Below are positions 50,409 to 58,363 of a stretch of DNA of 64,000 bases, piece by piece. Source of the stretch: Chlorobium sp. GTDB lineage: Bacteria; Bacteroidota; Chlorobiia; Chlorobiales; Chlorobiaceae. The notes under the pieces are model-generated. The model worked only from the letters and a program-made list of their open reading frames with translations, searched no databases and was not told the origin of the DNA. Both the position numbers and the translations under genes were made by a program. Numbering within the stretch: position 1 is the stretch's first letter; each line of letters begins with the position of its first letter. The DNA is taken from the NCBI GenBank assembly GCA_028282595.1, contig JANQHQ010000046.1:28892-92891 (forward strand), in the 5' to 3' direction.

Positions 50409-51770
50409 ATGCGGAAATTCGACGAGATCAGGCAGTTGCGGCGAATGGTTGATTCCAGCATTTTGAGAATGCCGGGTGTCATGGCGGTTGCAACGGGCTA
50501 CAAAAAAGTGAACGGAGAGAGGACGGACGAGCTTTCCGTCATCGTCTATGTCGCGAAAAAGCTGCCGTTGAAGAGAATTCCCTACTTCCATGCGATTCCC
50601 TCTTCGCTGAAGATAAGGGATCTGGAGGTGAGCACGGATATCGTGGAGGTGGGGTATTACATTCCCTACAGTTACACGTCCTACGAACGTCCAGCTCTCG
50701 GCGGTGTTTCGATCGGCCATCTCAACGTCACGGCCGGTACCCTTGGCGGTCTGGTTTGCGGCCCGGCATGCGAAGAGCAGGACGATTCGATTCTGATTCT
50801 GAGTAACAACCACGTTCTGGCCGCGACCAACAAAGGCTCCAAAGGGGACTACATCGTTCAGCCCGGTCCTCACGACGGAGGCACGTGTCCCGATCAATGC
50901 ATCGGAGAACTCGAGCGGTTCGTTCCGATCGATTTCTCCGAAAACGCGATCAACTACGTCGATTGCGCGGTTGCCCGGCCATACGACAGCGGCGACGTTT
51001 CCTTTGAAATTCACGATATCGGCATGCCCAGCCTTTCCGAAACGTATACCCTGACACCGGGTGATGTGCTGAAGTCGTTGCAGGTGCAGAAAACGGGCCG
51101 CACCACCGAGCACACAGTCGGCTTCGTTTCCGCTATCGACTGGAAAGGCTCCGTGCTCTACGATTGGACGCCGGCGTATTTCGAGCAGCAGATCGTCGTC
51201 GAAACCCTGACGCCGGGTACGCCCGTTGCCGAAGGGGGAGATTCCGGTTCCCTGGTGCTGACCATGGACAACAAGATTTGCGGATTGCTGTTTGCCGGAC
51301 CGACCAGCGGTGAGCATTTTATCGCCAACCACATTCACGAGGTGTTTACGAGGCTCGACGTAAAGCTTTGCTGCGCGCCGACGGAATCGGTGAAAGGAAC
51401 CGAGGAAAAGAAAATTCTGGGCGATCTTCGGAAGTTAAGAGACAAGCTTCGCGTCGATAAGGGATTGCGGAAGTATTTCGATCTGTACGGCAGGCATTCC
51501 GGACGGTTTTTCAATGAAATGCTGCGGGATCGGAAGCTGAAAGGGATGATGCAGGAGATCACCATCGAAGGCGCGCGCCTTGTCCGTGACCGCGATGCGA
51601 AACTGGATGCCCAGACCGTTGCGCTGGCGCGTCGCGCGATCGATGTCGTGGCGAAGAAATGGAAGAAGGACCGCGGATTGGTCAAGGATATGGAAAAAGT
51701 GAAGAAAATCCTGAACGAATCCGAAGGCAGGACGCTCGACCAGATCCTGCAGATCGTCAGAAAGTCCTGA
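50409..51770 (+). CDS. Trypsin-fold serine protease (NAL1-like) with N-terminal prodomain-like region
   Basis: A 453-residue protein lacking a signal peptide. Residues 1-85 form a small domain (MPGVMAVATGYKKVNGERTD ... SVIVYVAKKLPL). The chymotrypsin-fold catalytic core follows: His in ILILSNNHVLAATN, Asp in NYVDCAVARP and Ser in VAEGGDSGSLVLTMDNK, the classic GDSGS. C-terminal ~130 residues are helical and charged (KKILGDLRKLRDKLRVDKGL ... KWKKDRGLVKDMEKVKKIL). The gene has a perfect AAAGGAGG box. Cytoplasmic trypsin-like proteases of this kind occur in plants (NAL1) and in bacterial conflict loci. It is followed 53 bp on by a short gene homologous to its N-terminal domain. Confidence 0.85.
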   Translation: MRKFDEIRQLRRMVDSSILRMPGVMAVATGYKKVNGERTDELSVIVYVAKKLPLKRIPYFHAIPSSLKIRDLEVSTDIVEVGYYIPYSYTSYERPALGGVSIGHLNVTAGTLGGLVCGPACEEQDDSILILSNNHVLAATNKGSKGDYIVQPGPHDGGTCPDQCIGELERFVPIDFSENAINYVDCAVARPYDSGDVSFEIHDIGMPSLSETYTLTPGDVLKSLQVQKTGRTTEHTVGFVSAIDWKGSVLYDWTPAYFEQQIVVETLTPGTPVAEGGDSGSLVLTMDNKICGLLFAGPTSGEHFIANHIHEVFTRLDVKLCCAPTESVKGTEEKKILGDLRKLRDKLRVDKGLRKYFDLYGRHSGRFFNEMLRDRKLKGMMQEITIEGARLVRDRDAKLDAQTVALARRAIDVVAKKWKKDRGLVKDMEKVKKILNESEGRTLDQILQIVRKS

Positions 51771-51823
51771 ACGGAAGAACTCTCCGGTCCCGGACGGATG
51801 GATCCGGGGCCGGTTTGAAGCGG

Positions 51824-52075
51824 ATGTTTATGGATTACAGCGAAGTAGGAAAAATCATCGTAAAGTATCAGGAGCGGATTCTCACTCTTCCCGGTGTGAC
51901 CGGAATCAGCACGGGTGTCGGCAGGACGACCGGAAAAAAGGAGTTCTGCATAACCGTGTATTGCAGCCGGGTTGTGGCGAGAGGGGCGCTTGCGAACGGC
52001 AGACTGCCCCTCGAGCTCGACGGCGCTCCAGTGGAGATCGTCCGGACGGACGATTTCGTCGCTTTCCCACGCTGA
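51824..52075 (+). CDS. Free-standing homologue of the protease N-terminal domain
   Basis: An 83-residue protein. YQERILTLPGVTGISTGVGR, then TTGKKEFCITVYCSRVVARG and EIVRTDDFVAFPR, parallels the N-terminal domain of the upstream protease (ILRMPGVMAVATGYKKVNGE ... ELSVIVYVAKK). Both share LPGV/MPGV, a strand, a turn and a hydrophobic strand ending in a basic pair. It lies 53 bp after the protease stop and is probably co-transcribed. A role as trans-acting inhibitor, chaperone or substrate adaptor is inference. A second ATG lies two codons on. Confidence 0.7.
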   Translation: MFMDYSEVGKIIVKYQERILTLPGVTGISTGVGRTTGKKEFCITVYCSRVVARGALANGRLPLELDGAPVEIVRTDDFVAFPR

Positions 52076-52286
52076 CGTTTGCACTTTCTCCCGATGTTCC
52101 CGCCCTCCGGTTCCGGTATTCGTCTTTCCACCAGGGTGTTCCCGGCCGGTTCGTCCGGACGGGCGGATTCTCCGTTTTCTGTCCGTGGGTAATGTTGCGG
52201 ACAGGGGTGTTCGTGTTGCGGGTTACAGGCGCGCGAAAGCCGTTCCGGAGCGTGGGCGCAGGCCGACGCTCCGGAACGGACGCAAA

Positions 52287-52405
52287 TGGGCACCTCTATG
52301 TATGTATTCCGCGCTTCAATTGCTTTGTTGTCCCGACGAGTCGGGACTCCGTTCGCCTTGCATCCCGATGCAATCGGGACTCATGACAATACATGGAGGT
52401 GCCCA
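52287..52405. repeat. Inverted-repeat (MITE-like) element, subfamily A
   Basis: 119-bp element with tips TGGGCACCTCTATGTAT and ATACATGGAGGTGCCCA; the outermost A:T pair is changed to T:A on both sides, keeping it paired. The interior has GTCCCGACGAGTCGGGAC and ATCCCGATGCAATCGGGA. It ends 19 bp past the stop side of the chlorosome-like gene. The flanking 52076-52286 stretch shows no gene. Confidence 0.92.
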
Positions 52406-52424
52406 AACGGGTGCGCGCCGGTGG

Positions 52425-52649
52425 TTATTTCCGGCCGGAAAGAGCCGAAGAGACGCCCGAGGTGAGGTCTTGGGCGAATTGCAGGGCGGTTGAAGCCGCT
52501 CCTGTGGCGATTGAAATGCAGAGATTGGCGCAGGTCTGCACCAGGTTCGTAGCCGTGGAAGCTCCGTTGACCAGACCGTCGGCCAGGTTGCCTGCCGAGC
52601 TCCCTGCCGCGTTGAAGAGGTCGGAAAAGACGCCGTTCGTGTTTGCCAT
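52425..52649 (-). CDS. Small chlorosome envelope-like protein (CsmB/CsmF type)
   Basis: A 74-residue Ala/Ser/Thr-rich protein, MANTNGVFSDLFNAAGSSAG..., with a hydrophobic centre (STATNLVQTCANLCISIATG) and an ending FAQDLTSGVSSALSGRK. The composition, size and amphipathic pattern match the short Csm envelope proteins that line green sulfur bacterial chlorosomes. I cannot separate CsmB from CsmF by eye. A longer start (ATG 52661) adds MNPV. The upstream leader contains a stable hairpin and an eight-T run immediately before the start. Confidence 0.6.
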   Translation of the reverse strand: MANTNGVFSDLFNAAGSSAGNLADGLVNGASTATNLVQTCANLCISIATGAASTALQFAQDLTSGVSSALSGRK

Positions 52650-52861
52650 AACCGGATTCATTTTGCATTGAAAAAAAACAGGCCGGAATCCGCCGGGATT
52701 CGTCAGATGCGGTGCCTGCAGTGTAAATATAAGCAACCGGCCTGATTGAAGGAACAGCGCGTAGTGTTGAAAGCTCCTGCCGGTTTCAATCGGGGAAGGC
52801 GTTTGGCGAACGCGTATATTGCATGAAAGGAAATTGCAGAAAGAAAAACATCTTTTGCAGC

Positions 52862-54328
52862 ATGGGTGAGGCACTGCTCGGATTGAAACCGCGGGAGGTA
52901 TGGAAACATTTTTACGCGCTGACGCGAATTCCCCGTCCTTCGGGTCACGAGGAGAAGATCAGGGCGTTCGTTGCCGGTTTCGGCGAGGATCTGGGCCTGC
53001 GGACCCTGGTCGACCGGGCCGGAAATGTCATCATACGCAAACCGGCCGCGAAAGGCATGGAAAACGCCGCCGGAGTTATTCTGCAGGCCCATCTCGATAT
53101 GGTGCCGCAGAAGAAGGGGGGCATCGAACACGATTTTGAAAACGATCCGGTGGAAACCGTTATCGATGCCGGGAGCGTTCGGGCTTGCGGTACGACGCTC
53201 GGGGCGGACAACGGTATCGGCGTTGCGGCCATCCTGGCGGTGCTCGAATCCACCGTACTCCGGCACGGTCCGCTCGAAGCGCTTTTGACGAGCAACGAGG
53301 AGAACGGCATGACCGGGGCCTTCGGTCTGAAGCCCGGCCTGCTCCGGGGGAGGGTTCTGCTCAATCTCGATTCGGAAGAGGAGGGCGAACTGTTTATCGG
53401 CTGCGCCGGAGGTATTGACGGGACCATGACCTTCGGCTACGACACACGGAGCCTTCCGGAAGGGTATGAGGGATTTGTAGTAAGAGTCGAGGGGCTGAAA
53501 GGCGGTCACAGCGGTATGGATATCCATCTCGGGCGGGGCAATGCCAACAAGATCATGAATCGTCTGTTGCTTGACGGTGCGGCGTACCATCGTTTGCGAC
53601 TGGCATCGATCGACGGCGGAAGTCTGCGCAATGCCATCCCGAGGGAATCGACGGCCGTCGTGGCGGTGCCGAAGGCGGGGGCGGAGGGGTTCATGAGGGA
53701 ATTTTCCGCGCTGGCCGGGAGCATCCACAGGGAACTCGCGTCCGCCGAGCCCTCGCTGCATATCACCGCGACGCCCGCCGGGCGGCCGGAAACGGTTGTC
53801 GAGGAACGCGTCGCCGCAAACCTTTTCGAGGCGGTCCGTGCATGCCCGAACGGCGTGCTGCGCATGAGTGACGAGATGCCGGATCTGGTCGAGACATCCA
53901 ACAATCTCGCAAGGGTGGTGTCGACCGGAAGCAGCGCCCGGGTCGAGTGTCTGCTCAGAAGTTCGGTGGATTCAGCCCGGGAGAATCTCTGCAGGGCGAT
54001 CGAAAAGGTTTTCGTCCCGGCGGGAGCGGTTCCGGTCTTCCACGGAGGTTACCCTGGCTGGAAACCCGATCCGGCTTCACCGGTTCTCGGGATCATGCGC
54101 GACATCTACCGGGCGAGGTTCGGCAGGACCCCCGGGGTAAAGGCGGTTCACGCCGGTCTGGAATGCGGGATCATCGGCGCAACCTATCCCGGACTCGACA
54201 TGATCTCCTTCGGCCCGACCATCCGGAATCCGCACTCGCCGGACGAAACGGTCGATATCGCTTCCGTCGGCAGATTCTGGGACTTTCTCACCGGGGTTCT
54301 CGGCGGAATGCCCGCCGGGGCGCGGTGA
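52862..54328 (+). CDS. pepD: Aminoacyl-histidine dipeptidase (PepD, beta-Ala-His dipeptidase)
   Basis: M20-family dizinc dipeptidase of 488 residues. Starts MGEALLGLKPREVWKHFYALTRIPRPSGHEEKI; metal-site motifs are QAHLDMVPQK (His-x-Asp), TLGADNGIGVAA, LLTSNEENGMTGAFGL (Glu-Glu) and LLNLDSEEEGELFIGCAGG; the dimerisation domain has RVEGLKGGHSGMDIHLGRGNANKIM; the last zinc ligand lies in VHAGLECGIIGATYPGLDMISFGPTIRNPHSPDE. Length and motif order are those of PepD. An ATG 13 codons upstream is also in frame. It is divergent from the Csm-like gene. Confidence 0.94.
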   Translation: MGEALLGLKPREVWKHFYALTRIPRPSGHEEKIRAFVAGFGEDLGLRTLVDRAGNVIIRKPAAKGMENAAGVILQAHLDMVPQKKGGIEHDFENDPVETVIDAGSVRACGTTLGADNGIGVAAILAVLESTVLRHGPLEALLTSNEENGMTGAFGLKPGLLRGRVLLNLDSEEEGELFIGCAGGIDGTMTFGYDTRSLPEGYEGFVVRVEGLKGGHSGMDIHLGRGNANKIMNRLLLDGAAYHRLRLASIDGGSLRNAIPRESTAVVAVPKAGAEGFMREFSALAGSIHRELASAEPSLHITATPAGRPETVVEERVAANLFEAVRACPNGVLRMSDEMPDLVETSNNLARVVSTGSSARVECLLRSSVDSARENLCRAIEKVFVPAGAVPVFHGGYPGWKPDPASPVLGIMRDIYRARFGRTPGVKAVHAGLECGIIGATYPGLDMISFGPTIRNPHSPDETVDIASVGRFWDFLTGVLGGMPAGAR

Positions 54329-54364
54329 GCGTTGCCCGTTGCAGGGAGAGGCGGGTTCGCGTTC

Positions 54365-54721
54365 TCACGCTTTCGGAGGAAGGACTTTTTTAATCGCCGC
54401 TATGAGCCCTTCGAGGTCTGCGATGCCGTCGATAGCCTTTTTTTCCATGAGGATTTCCAGCTTCCCGTTTTTTCTGAGAATTATCGGGTACTCGAAGGTC
54501 TGATCGTACTTCTGTTCGAACTCGTCACGGTGCAGAAACTCCATGGGCACGCCGACGGTTTTTCTGAACTCCTTCCATCCGTCCTTTTCGGAAAACGCGT
54601 CGTGGGTCAGGTTGCAGAGACTGCACTGATAGGTGTCGGGACTCAGGATCTTGTGTCCGATGTCGAGCAGTCCGCTGATCGGACCGCTGTCGGAGTTGTA
54701 GACAAAGACTAGTGTGGTCAT
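54365..54721 (-). CDS. Conserved hypothetical protein with CxxC motif
   Basis: A 118-residue cytoplasmic protein, family not named by me. LVFVYNSDSGPISGLLDIGHKILSPDTYQCSLCNLTH contains a CxxC-like CSLC in a thioredoxin-like context, then FSEKDGWKEFRKTVGVPMEFLHRDEFEQKY and YPIILRKNGKLEIL. Similar short proteins are common in marine bacteria. Function unknown. It is convergent with pepD and lies downstream of the radical SAM maturase on the same strand (112 bp). Confidence 0.7.
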   Translation of the reverse strand: MTTLVFVYNSDSGPISGLLDIGHKILSPDTYQCSLCNLTHDAFSEKDGWKEFRKTVGVPMEFLHRDEFEQKYDQTFEYPIILRKNGKLEILMEKKAIDGIADLEGLIAAIKKVLPPKA

Positions 54722-54833
54722 TGTGATTTTTTACTGATATTCGTCAGCCGTTTCAACAGCACGTTCGGGCAATCCGCTGTGCTTCATGCCGGTCTGGTAG
54801 AGTAAACTCGTGATAAAAAACACGGAATGTCCG

Positions 54834-56210
54834 TCAAACGATCCAGTCGAAACAGTTATCCTGTTTTTCTCTTGTTTCGCAGTAACGGACCAGATTACGC
54901 TCAAGCGTTTTTTTCTGCCGTTCGCAAAAGGCTCCGAGAGCCGATTCTTCCAGCTTTTTCCCTTCGGTCAACATGGGGATGCACTTTCTGCACAACCGCA
55001 ACGCCCAGCATTCATTGCACCGTTCGCCCAGAAGAGACGAATATTGCTCCAGATATGAAGCTATGCGCTCGAAGTTGTAGCCCTTTTCGACGGATCCAAC
55101 AGGAAAACAGCCGTTTATACGTTCGCACATGTGAAAGATTCCTTCGGCGTCAACGAAGCAACGTTTTCCCGGAACGCACTGTCCACCCGTAGTGACGAAG
55201 CGCTCCATTACCTTCATGTGTCGTTTATGTATCCTCGCTATCGCAGCCTCGCAAACCGATCGCTCGAATGCACCAGGAATGTTCCCTTTCGTACAGCTGT
55301 TGAGAAAGCTGTTCCAGACAGGAGAATAATCGATCCTGTTTGCGATGTTGTCACGTGTGAAAAAAGGATGAGGATTGTCGGGTGAAAGCTTGACAGGGGA
55401 AAGTTTCGGGATCTTTCCCCTGAAGAGTTCGGGATTGTCTTCTATGAAGGTCGATATGGCCGGAAGAGGGTCGGGCGGGGCGGTTGTTACATTGAAGTTC
55501 ACGAATTTTTCAAAATATGCCGGATGATTCGTTCTGAAGAGCCTGAGATTTTTCATGACTTTTTCGAACGTCGGTGCGCCATTTCTTTCCTTTCTATAGC
55601 GGTCGTGGATATGCGCCGGACCGTCCAGGCTTACAAAAGTTTCAAATCTCTTTTCGGCCAGAAAATCGCATATTTTCGGAGTCAGCAGCGCTCCATTGGT
55701 TGTCAGTGCGAAAACAGGCGGTATCGTTCCGACACTCTCGGCATACTTTACGGCGTTGCGTATCAGTCCGGCATTGAGCAGCGGTTCACCGCCATAGAAA
55801 CCGATCCTGAATTCGTCTCTCTTGAAGCCAAGGTACCATGTAATGGACTTTTTCGCGGTTTCCTCACTCATCATTTTGGCCGAGTGAGGGCGTGAGTCCC
55901 GGTAGGAGTCCGAATAGTAGCAGTATTTACACCGGAAATTGCATTTCTCGCTGATCGAAAGCACCAGCATGTCCGGCCCGTTCGTTTTGAGGCCGAGAAT
56001 TTCGTTTTCGGTGAATTCCGGTCCGTAGATTTCTACCGTGGGCTTTTCAGCAGGGAGCAGTCCGGCTTGTTGCGCGGTCGAGATCCTTTCCCTCCCGGGC
56101 CGTGATGTGGAAAATCGCGAGAAAAAATTTTGGGATGTCTCGTGGATACGGTTCGACCATGCAGAATAAATGTAGAACCTGGCAGGTGTCCTGAAAGGAA
56201 GCAGCAGCAT
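54834..56210 (-). CDS. Radical SAM/SPASM peptide maturase
   Basis: Predicted RiPP-modifying enzyme, 458 residues. The N-terminal segment FRTPARFYIYSAWSNRIHETS resembles the leader-recognition start of SPASM maturases. The radical SAM CxxxCxxC is in SEKCNFRCKYCYYSDS; the SAM-binding glycine motif is RIGFYGGEPLLNAGL, and LTTNGALLTPKI follows. A SPASM domain in the last 130 residues carries CVPGKRCFVDAEGIFHMCERI, then NGCFPVG and the ERCNECWALRLCRKCIPML cluster for two auxiliary 4Fe-4S clusters. It lies directly downstream of a 41-residue Cys-containing peptide gene. Confidence 0.92.
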   Translation of the reverse strand: MLLLPFRTPARFYIYSAWSNRIHETSQNFFSRFSTSRPGRERISTAQQAGLLPAEKPTVEIYGPEFTENEILGLKTNGPDMLVLSISEKCNFRCKYCYYSDSYRDSRPHSAKMMSEETAKKSITWYLGFKRDEFRIGFYGGEPLLNAGLIRNAVKYAESVGTIPPVFALTTNGALLTPKICDFLAEKRFETFVSLDGPAHIHDRYRKERNGAPTFEKVMKNLRLFRTNHPAYFEKFVNFNVTTAPPDPLPAISTFIEDNPELFRGKIPKLSPVKLSPDNPHPFFTRDNIANRIDYSPVWNSFLNSCTKGNIPGAFERSVCEAAIARIHKRHMKVMERFVTTGGQCVPGKRCFVDAEGIFHMCERINGCFPVGSVEKGYNFERIASYLEQYSSLLGERCNECWALRLCRKCIPMLTEGKKLEESALGAFCERQKKTLERNLVRYCETREKQDNCFDWIV

Positions 56211-56225
56211 TATGTTGGGGGTTGC

Positions 56226-56277
56226 TGCCAGGGCAGCCGGAGGGCTCTTCGATCTTTTCTCCGGCTACCCTTGGGCA
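56226..56277 (-). promoter_or_regulatory. Intergenic hairpin between RiPP precursor and maturase
   Basis: AGCCGGAG (56235-56242) pairs with CTCCGGCT (56259-56266), extended by GGG/CCC and an outer TGCC/GGCA after small bulges. There is no T-run after it on the minus strand, so it is more likely an mRNA processing or attenuation element that sets precursor:enzyme ratio, as is common in RiPP operons. Confidence 0.6.
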
Positions 56278-56288
56278 GTTGGGCCTGT

Positions 56289-56414
56289 TTAAGGCTGGGT
56301 CGCTTCCATGTTTGACTTGCTTGCAGTTCCGCCGACGCATTCGCTGTCGCAGGATGCCTGTTCTTCATTGTCGGTCGTTTCGACGCCGGGGAAAACCTCT
56401 TTCAGTTCTTCCAT
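56289..56414 (-). CDS. Candidate RiPP precursor peptide
   Basis: A 41-residue peptide with an excellent GGAGG site five bases before the ATG. It reads MEELKEVFPGVETTDNEEQA, then SCDSECVGGTASKSNMEATQP. The N-terminal half is acidic and helical like a leader (EELKEVFPG). The C-terminal half has two cysteines in CDSEC, a Gly pair, and Thr/Ser/Asn residues, suitable for thioether or other carbon-centred cross-links by the adjacent radical SAM enzyme. It has no visible export motif. Precursor status rests on size, RBS, Cys content and position. Confidence 0.72.
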   Translation of the reverse strand: MEELKEVFPGVETTDNEEQASCDSECVGGTASKSNMEATQP

Positions 56415-56480
56415 GATGCCTCCGTATCCGTGAGTTAATGTGAAAACAGACTGAATACAGGGGGATACACACCTGCTTTT

Positions 56481-56499
56481 ACAATATAGGTAATATTGT
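56481..56499. promoter_or_regulatory. Candidate operator palindrome in the RiPP/bciA divergent region
   Basis: Perfect inverted repeat ACAATAT-AGGTA-ATATTGT, with TATTGTCTT repeated 14 bp further on. It overlaps the place where the RiPP precursor promoter should be. Regulator unknown. Confidence 0.4.
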
Positions 56500-56660
56500 C
56501 TTGTCGGTATTGTCTTAAGCACCGGCACCGGTGCCGGCCGTTGTGTCGTGTCGTCGGGAGTCGTATCTTCTGCTATTGTCGGCGGTCCGTCTCCTTTTTT
56601 TCCGGAAAGGGGAGCCGCAACCGCCCCGCTGTCTCCTTGAACCGAAACCGTTGTGTGTCC

Positions 56661-57695
56661 GTGAGTGCTTCCGAACGATCTTCATCCGTGTCATCGCACC
56701 CTCCTCCGAAGCGCGTCTTCGTTGTCGGGGCCACCGGCTATATCGGCAAGTTCGTGGTTCATGAACTGGTCTCCCGCGGTTACGAGGTCGTGAGCTTCGC
56801 GCGGGAGCGGTCCGGAGTCGGGGGAAATGCGACGGCCGGAGAAACCCGGAGGGAACTGAAGGGTTCCGAGGTCCGTTTCGGCGATGTAGGCAGCCCGGAG
56901 TCCCTGACGAAAGAGGGCATCCGGAAAGAGCACTTCGACGTCGTGGTGTCCTGCCTGACGTCGCGCACGGGTGGAGTCAAGGACGCATGGGACATCGACT
57001 ACCGGGCCACGCGCAACGCGCTCGATGCCGGAATCGCCGCCGGAGCGACCCATTTCGTCCTGCTTTCCGCGATATGCGTCCAGAAACCCCTCCTGGAATT
57101 TCAGAAAGCGAAACTCCGGTTTGAAGAGGAACTGAAGGCTTCCGGGCTGACCTATTCGATCGTCAGGCCCACGGCCTTTTTCAAGTCGATCGCCGGGCAG
57201 GTCGAAGCCGTCAGGAAGGGCAAGTCGTACGTGGTGTTCGGCAACGGGGAACTGACGGCGTGCAAGCCGATCAGCGAAGCGGATCTGGCGCGTTTCATGG
57301 TCGATTGCCTCGAAGATTCCGGAAAACAGAACAGAATTCTGCCCGTCGGGGGTCCCGGCAGGGCGATTTCCGCCCGTGAACAGGGAGAGTTGCTTTTCGA
57401 ACTTCTCGGCAGGAAACCGAAGTTCAAAAACATGCCGATCGGCATGTTCGACGTGATCATTCCGGTGCTGAGCTTTCTGGCCAGGATTTTTCCGAAACTG
57501 GAGGACAAGGCGGAGTTCGCCCGTATCGGGAAGTACTACTGTTCCGAGTCCATGCTGGTGCTCGATCCGAGCACGGGAAAATACGATGCGGACATGACAC
57601 CTTCCTACGGCCGGGAAACCCTGCGGGACTTTTATGAACGGGTGCTGAAGGAGGGTATGGCCGGGCAGGAGCTCGGGGATCACGCGATGTTCTGA
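56661..57695 (+). CDS. bciA: Divinyl (bacterio)chlorophyllide 8-vinyl-reductase BciA
   Basis: NADPH-dependent reductase converting the 8-vinyl group to 8-ethyl in (bacterio)chlorophyll synthesis. It is an NmrA-like atypical SDR, about 344 residues from GTG 56661. Motifs: VFVVGATGYIGKFVVHELVSRG (dinucleotide), SLTKEGIRKEHFDVVVSCLTSRTGG, FVLLSAICVQKPLLEFQKAKLRFEEEL and IVRPTAFFKSIAGQVEAVRKG, followed by KPISEADLARFMVDCL. This matches BciA of Chlorobium and DVR of plants. The start is uncertain: GTGs at 56655 and 56661, no ATG near. It is divergent from the RiPP precursor. Confidence 0.88.
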   Translation: MSASERSSSVSSHPPPKRVFVVGATGYIGKFVVHELVSRGYEVVSFARERSGVGGNATAGETRRELKGSEVRFGDVGSPESLTKEGIRKEHFDVVVSCLTSRTGGVKDAWDIDYRATRNALDAGIAAGATHFVLLSAICVQKPLLEFQKAKLRFEEELKASGLTYSIVRPTAFFKSIAGQVEAVRKGKSYVVFGNGELTACKPISEADLARFMVDCLEDSGKQNRILPVGGPGRAISAREQGELLFELLGRKPKFKNMPIGMFDVIIPVLSFLARIFPKLEDKAEFARIGKYYCSESMLVLDPSTGKYDADMTPSYGRETLRDFYERVLKEGMAGQELGDHAMF

Positions 57696-57763
57696 GCCTC
57701 TTGCGCCAGGATGGCGGCGGTTGTCGTGCCCGCTCCTTCTCACGGGACGAAGCGAACCCCTTC

Positions 57764-58363
57764 TCAGTAGTAGACCAGGGCGTAAAAGAGATTCTTCTTG
57801 ATTTCGCTGACGACGAACCTGTAGCTGGTTTCGTTGTTCCACCACAGCAGCGGCCGCCACCACTCGGGCCTGGTGGCCACCAGGACGAAGGTTCCGGACG
57901 ATCCGCGCAGGGCGCGGGTCCAGGTGTTGTGAAGCCTGAGCATGTGCGGCGGATCGCTGACCACGATCACGTGTTCCCAGCCGTTTTTCCGCATGGTTAC
58001 CGCTGTGTTCAGCGCCTCTTCCCATGTGGTTTTCGACCGGGTATCGACGGTGATGGCCTTTCGGGGAATTCCCTTGCTCATCAGGTTCCGCTCCCGCCAG
58101 TTCGGCCTGTCCGCGCGGTAGTATCTGTCGTCGAGCCCCGTAAGCAGCAGGTGCCGTGCGTAACCCTGCTTGTAAAGTTCGGCCCCGCGATTCACCCTCC
58201 GTCCGTCGTCCCCCCCGAGCACGACGATGACGTCCGCCTCCCGGGGTTCCCCGGCATGAAAGGAGAGCAGGGCCCCGAGACCCAGAAAGACCCCGCCGGC
58301 GAGTGCGCCGAAGAACAGCAGGAACGAAAAAGCTGTTTTAACGAGCTGTGGAAACGTTTTCAT
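57764..58363 (-). CDS. YdcF/SanA family (DUF218) membrane protein
   Basis: A 199-residue protein with one N-terminal membrane helix (TAFSFLLFFGALAGGVFLGLG), then the DUF218 fold: ADVIVVLGGDDGRRVNRGAELYKQG, LLLTGLD, the KTTWEEALNTAVTMRKNGWEHVIVVSDPPHMLR core (conserved T-x-x-E and SDxxHxxR) and YRFVVSEIKKNLFYALVYY. Members are linked to envelope barrier maintenance and lipid or cofactor handling. It is convergent with bciA. Confidence 0.85.
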   Translation of the reverse strand: MKTFPQLVKTAFSFLLFFGALAGGVFLGLGALLSFHAGEPREADVIVVLGGDDGRRVNRGAELYKQGYARHLLLTGLDDRYYRADRPNWRERNLMSKGIPRKAITVDTRSKTTWEEALNTAVTMRKNGWEHVIVVSDPPHMLRLHNTWTRALRGSSGTFVLVATRPEWWRPLLWWNNETSYRFVVSEIKKNLFYALVYY

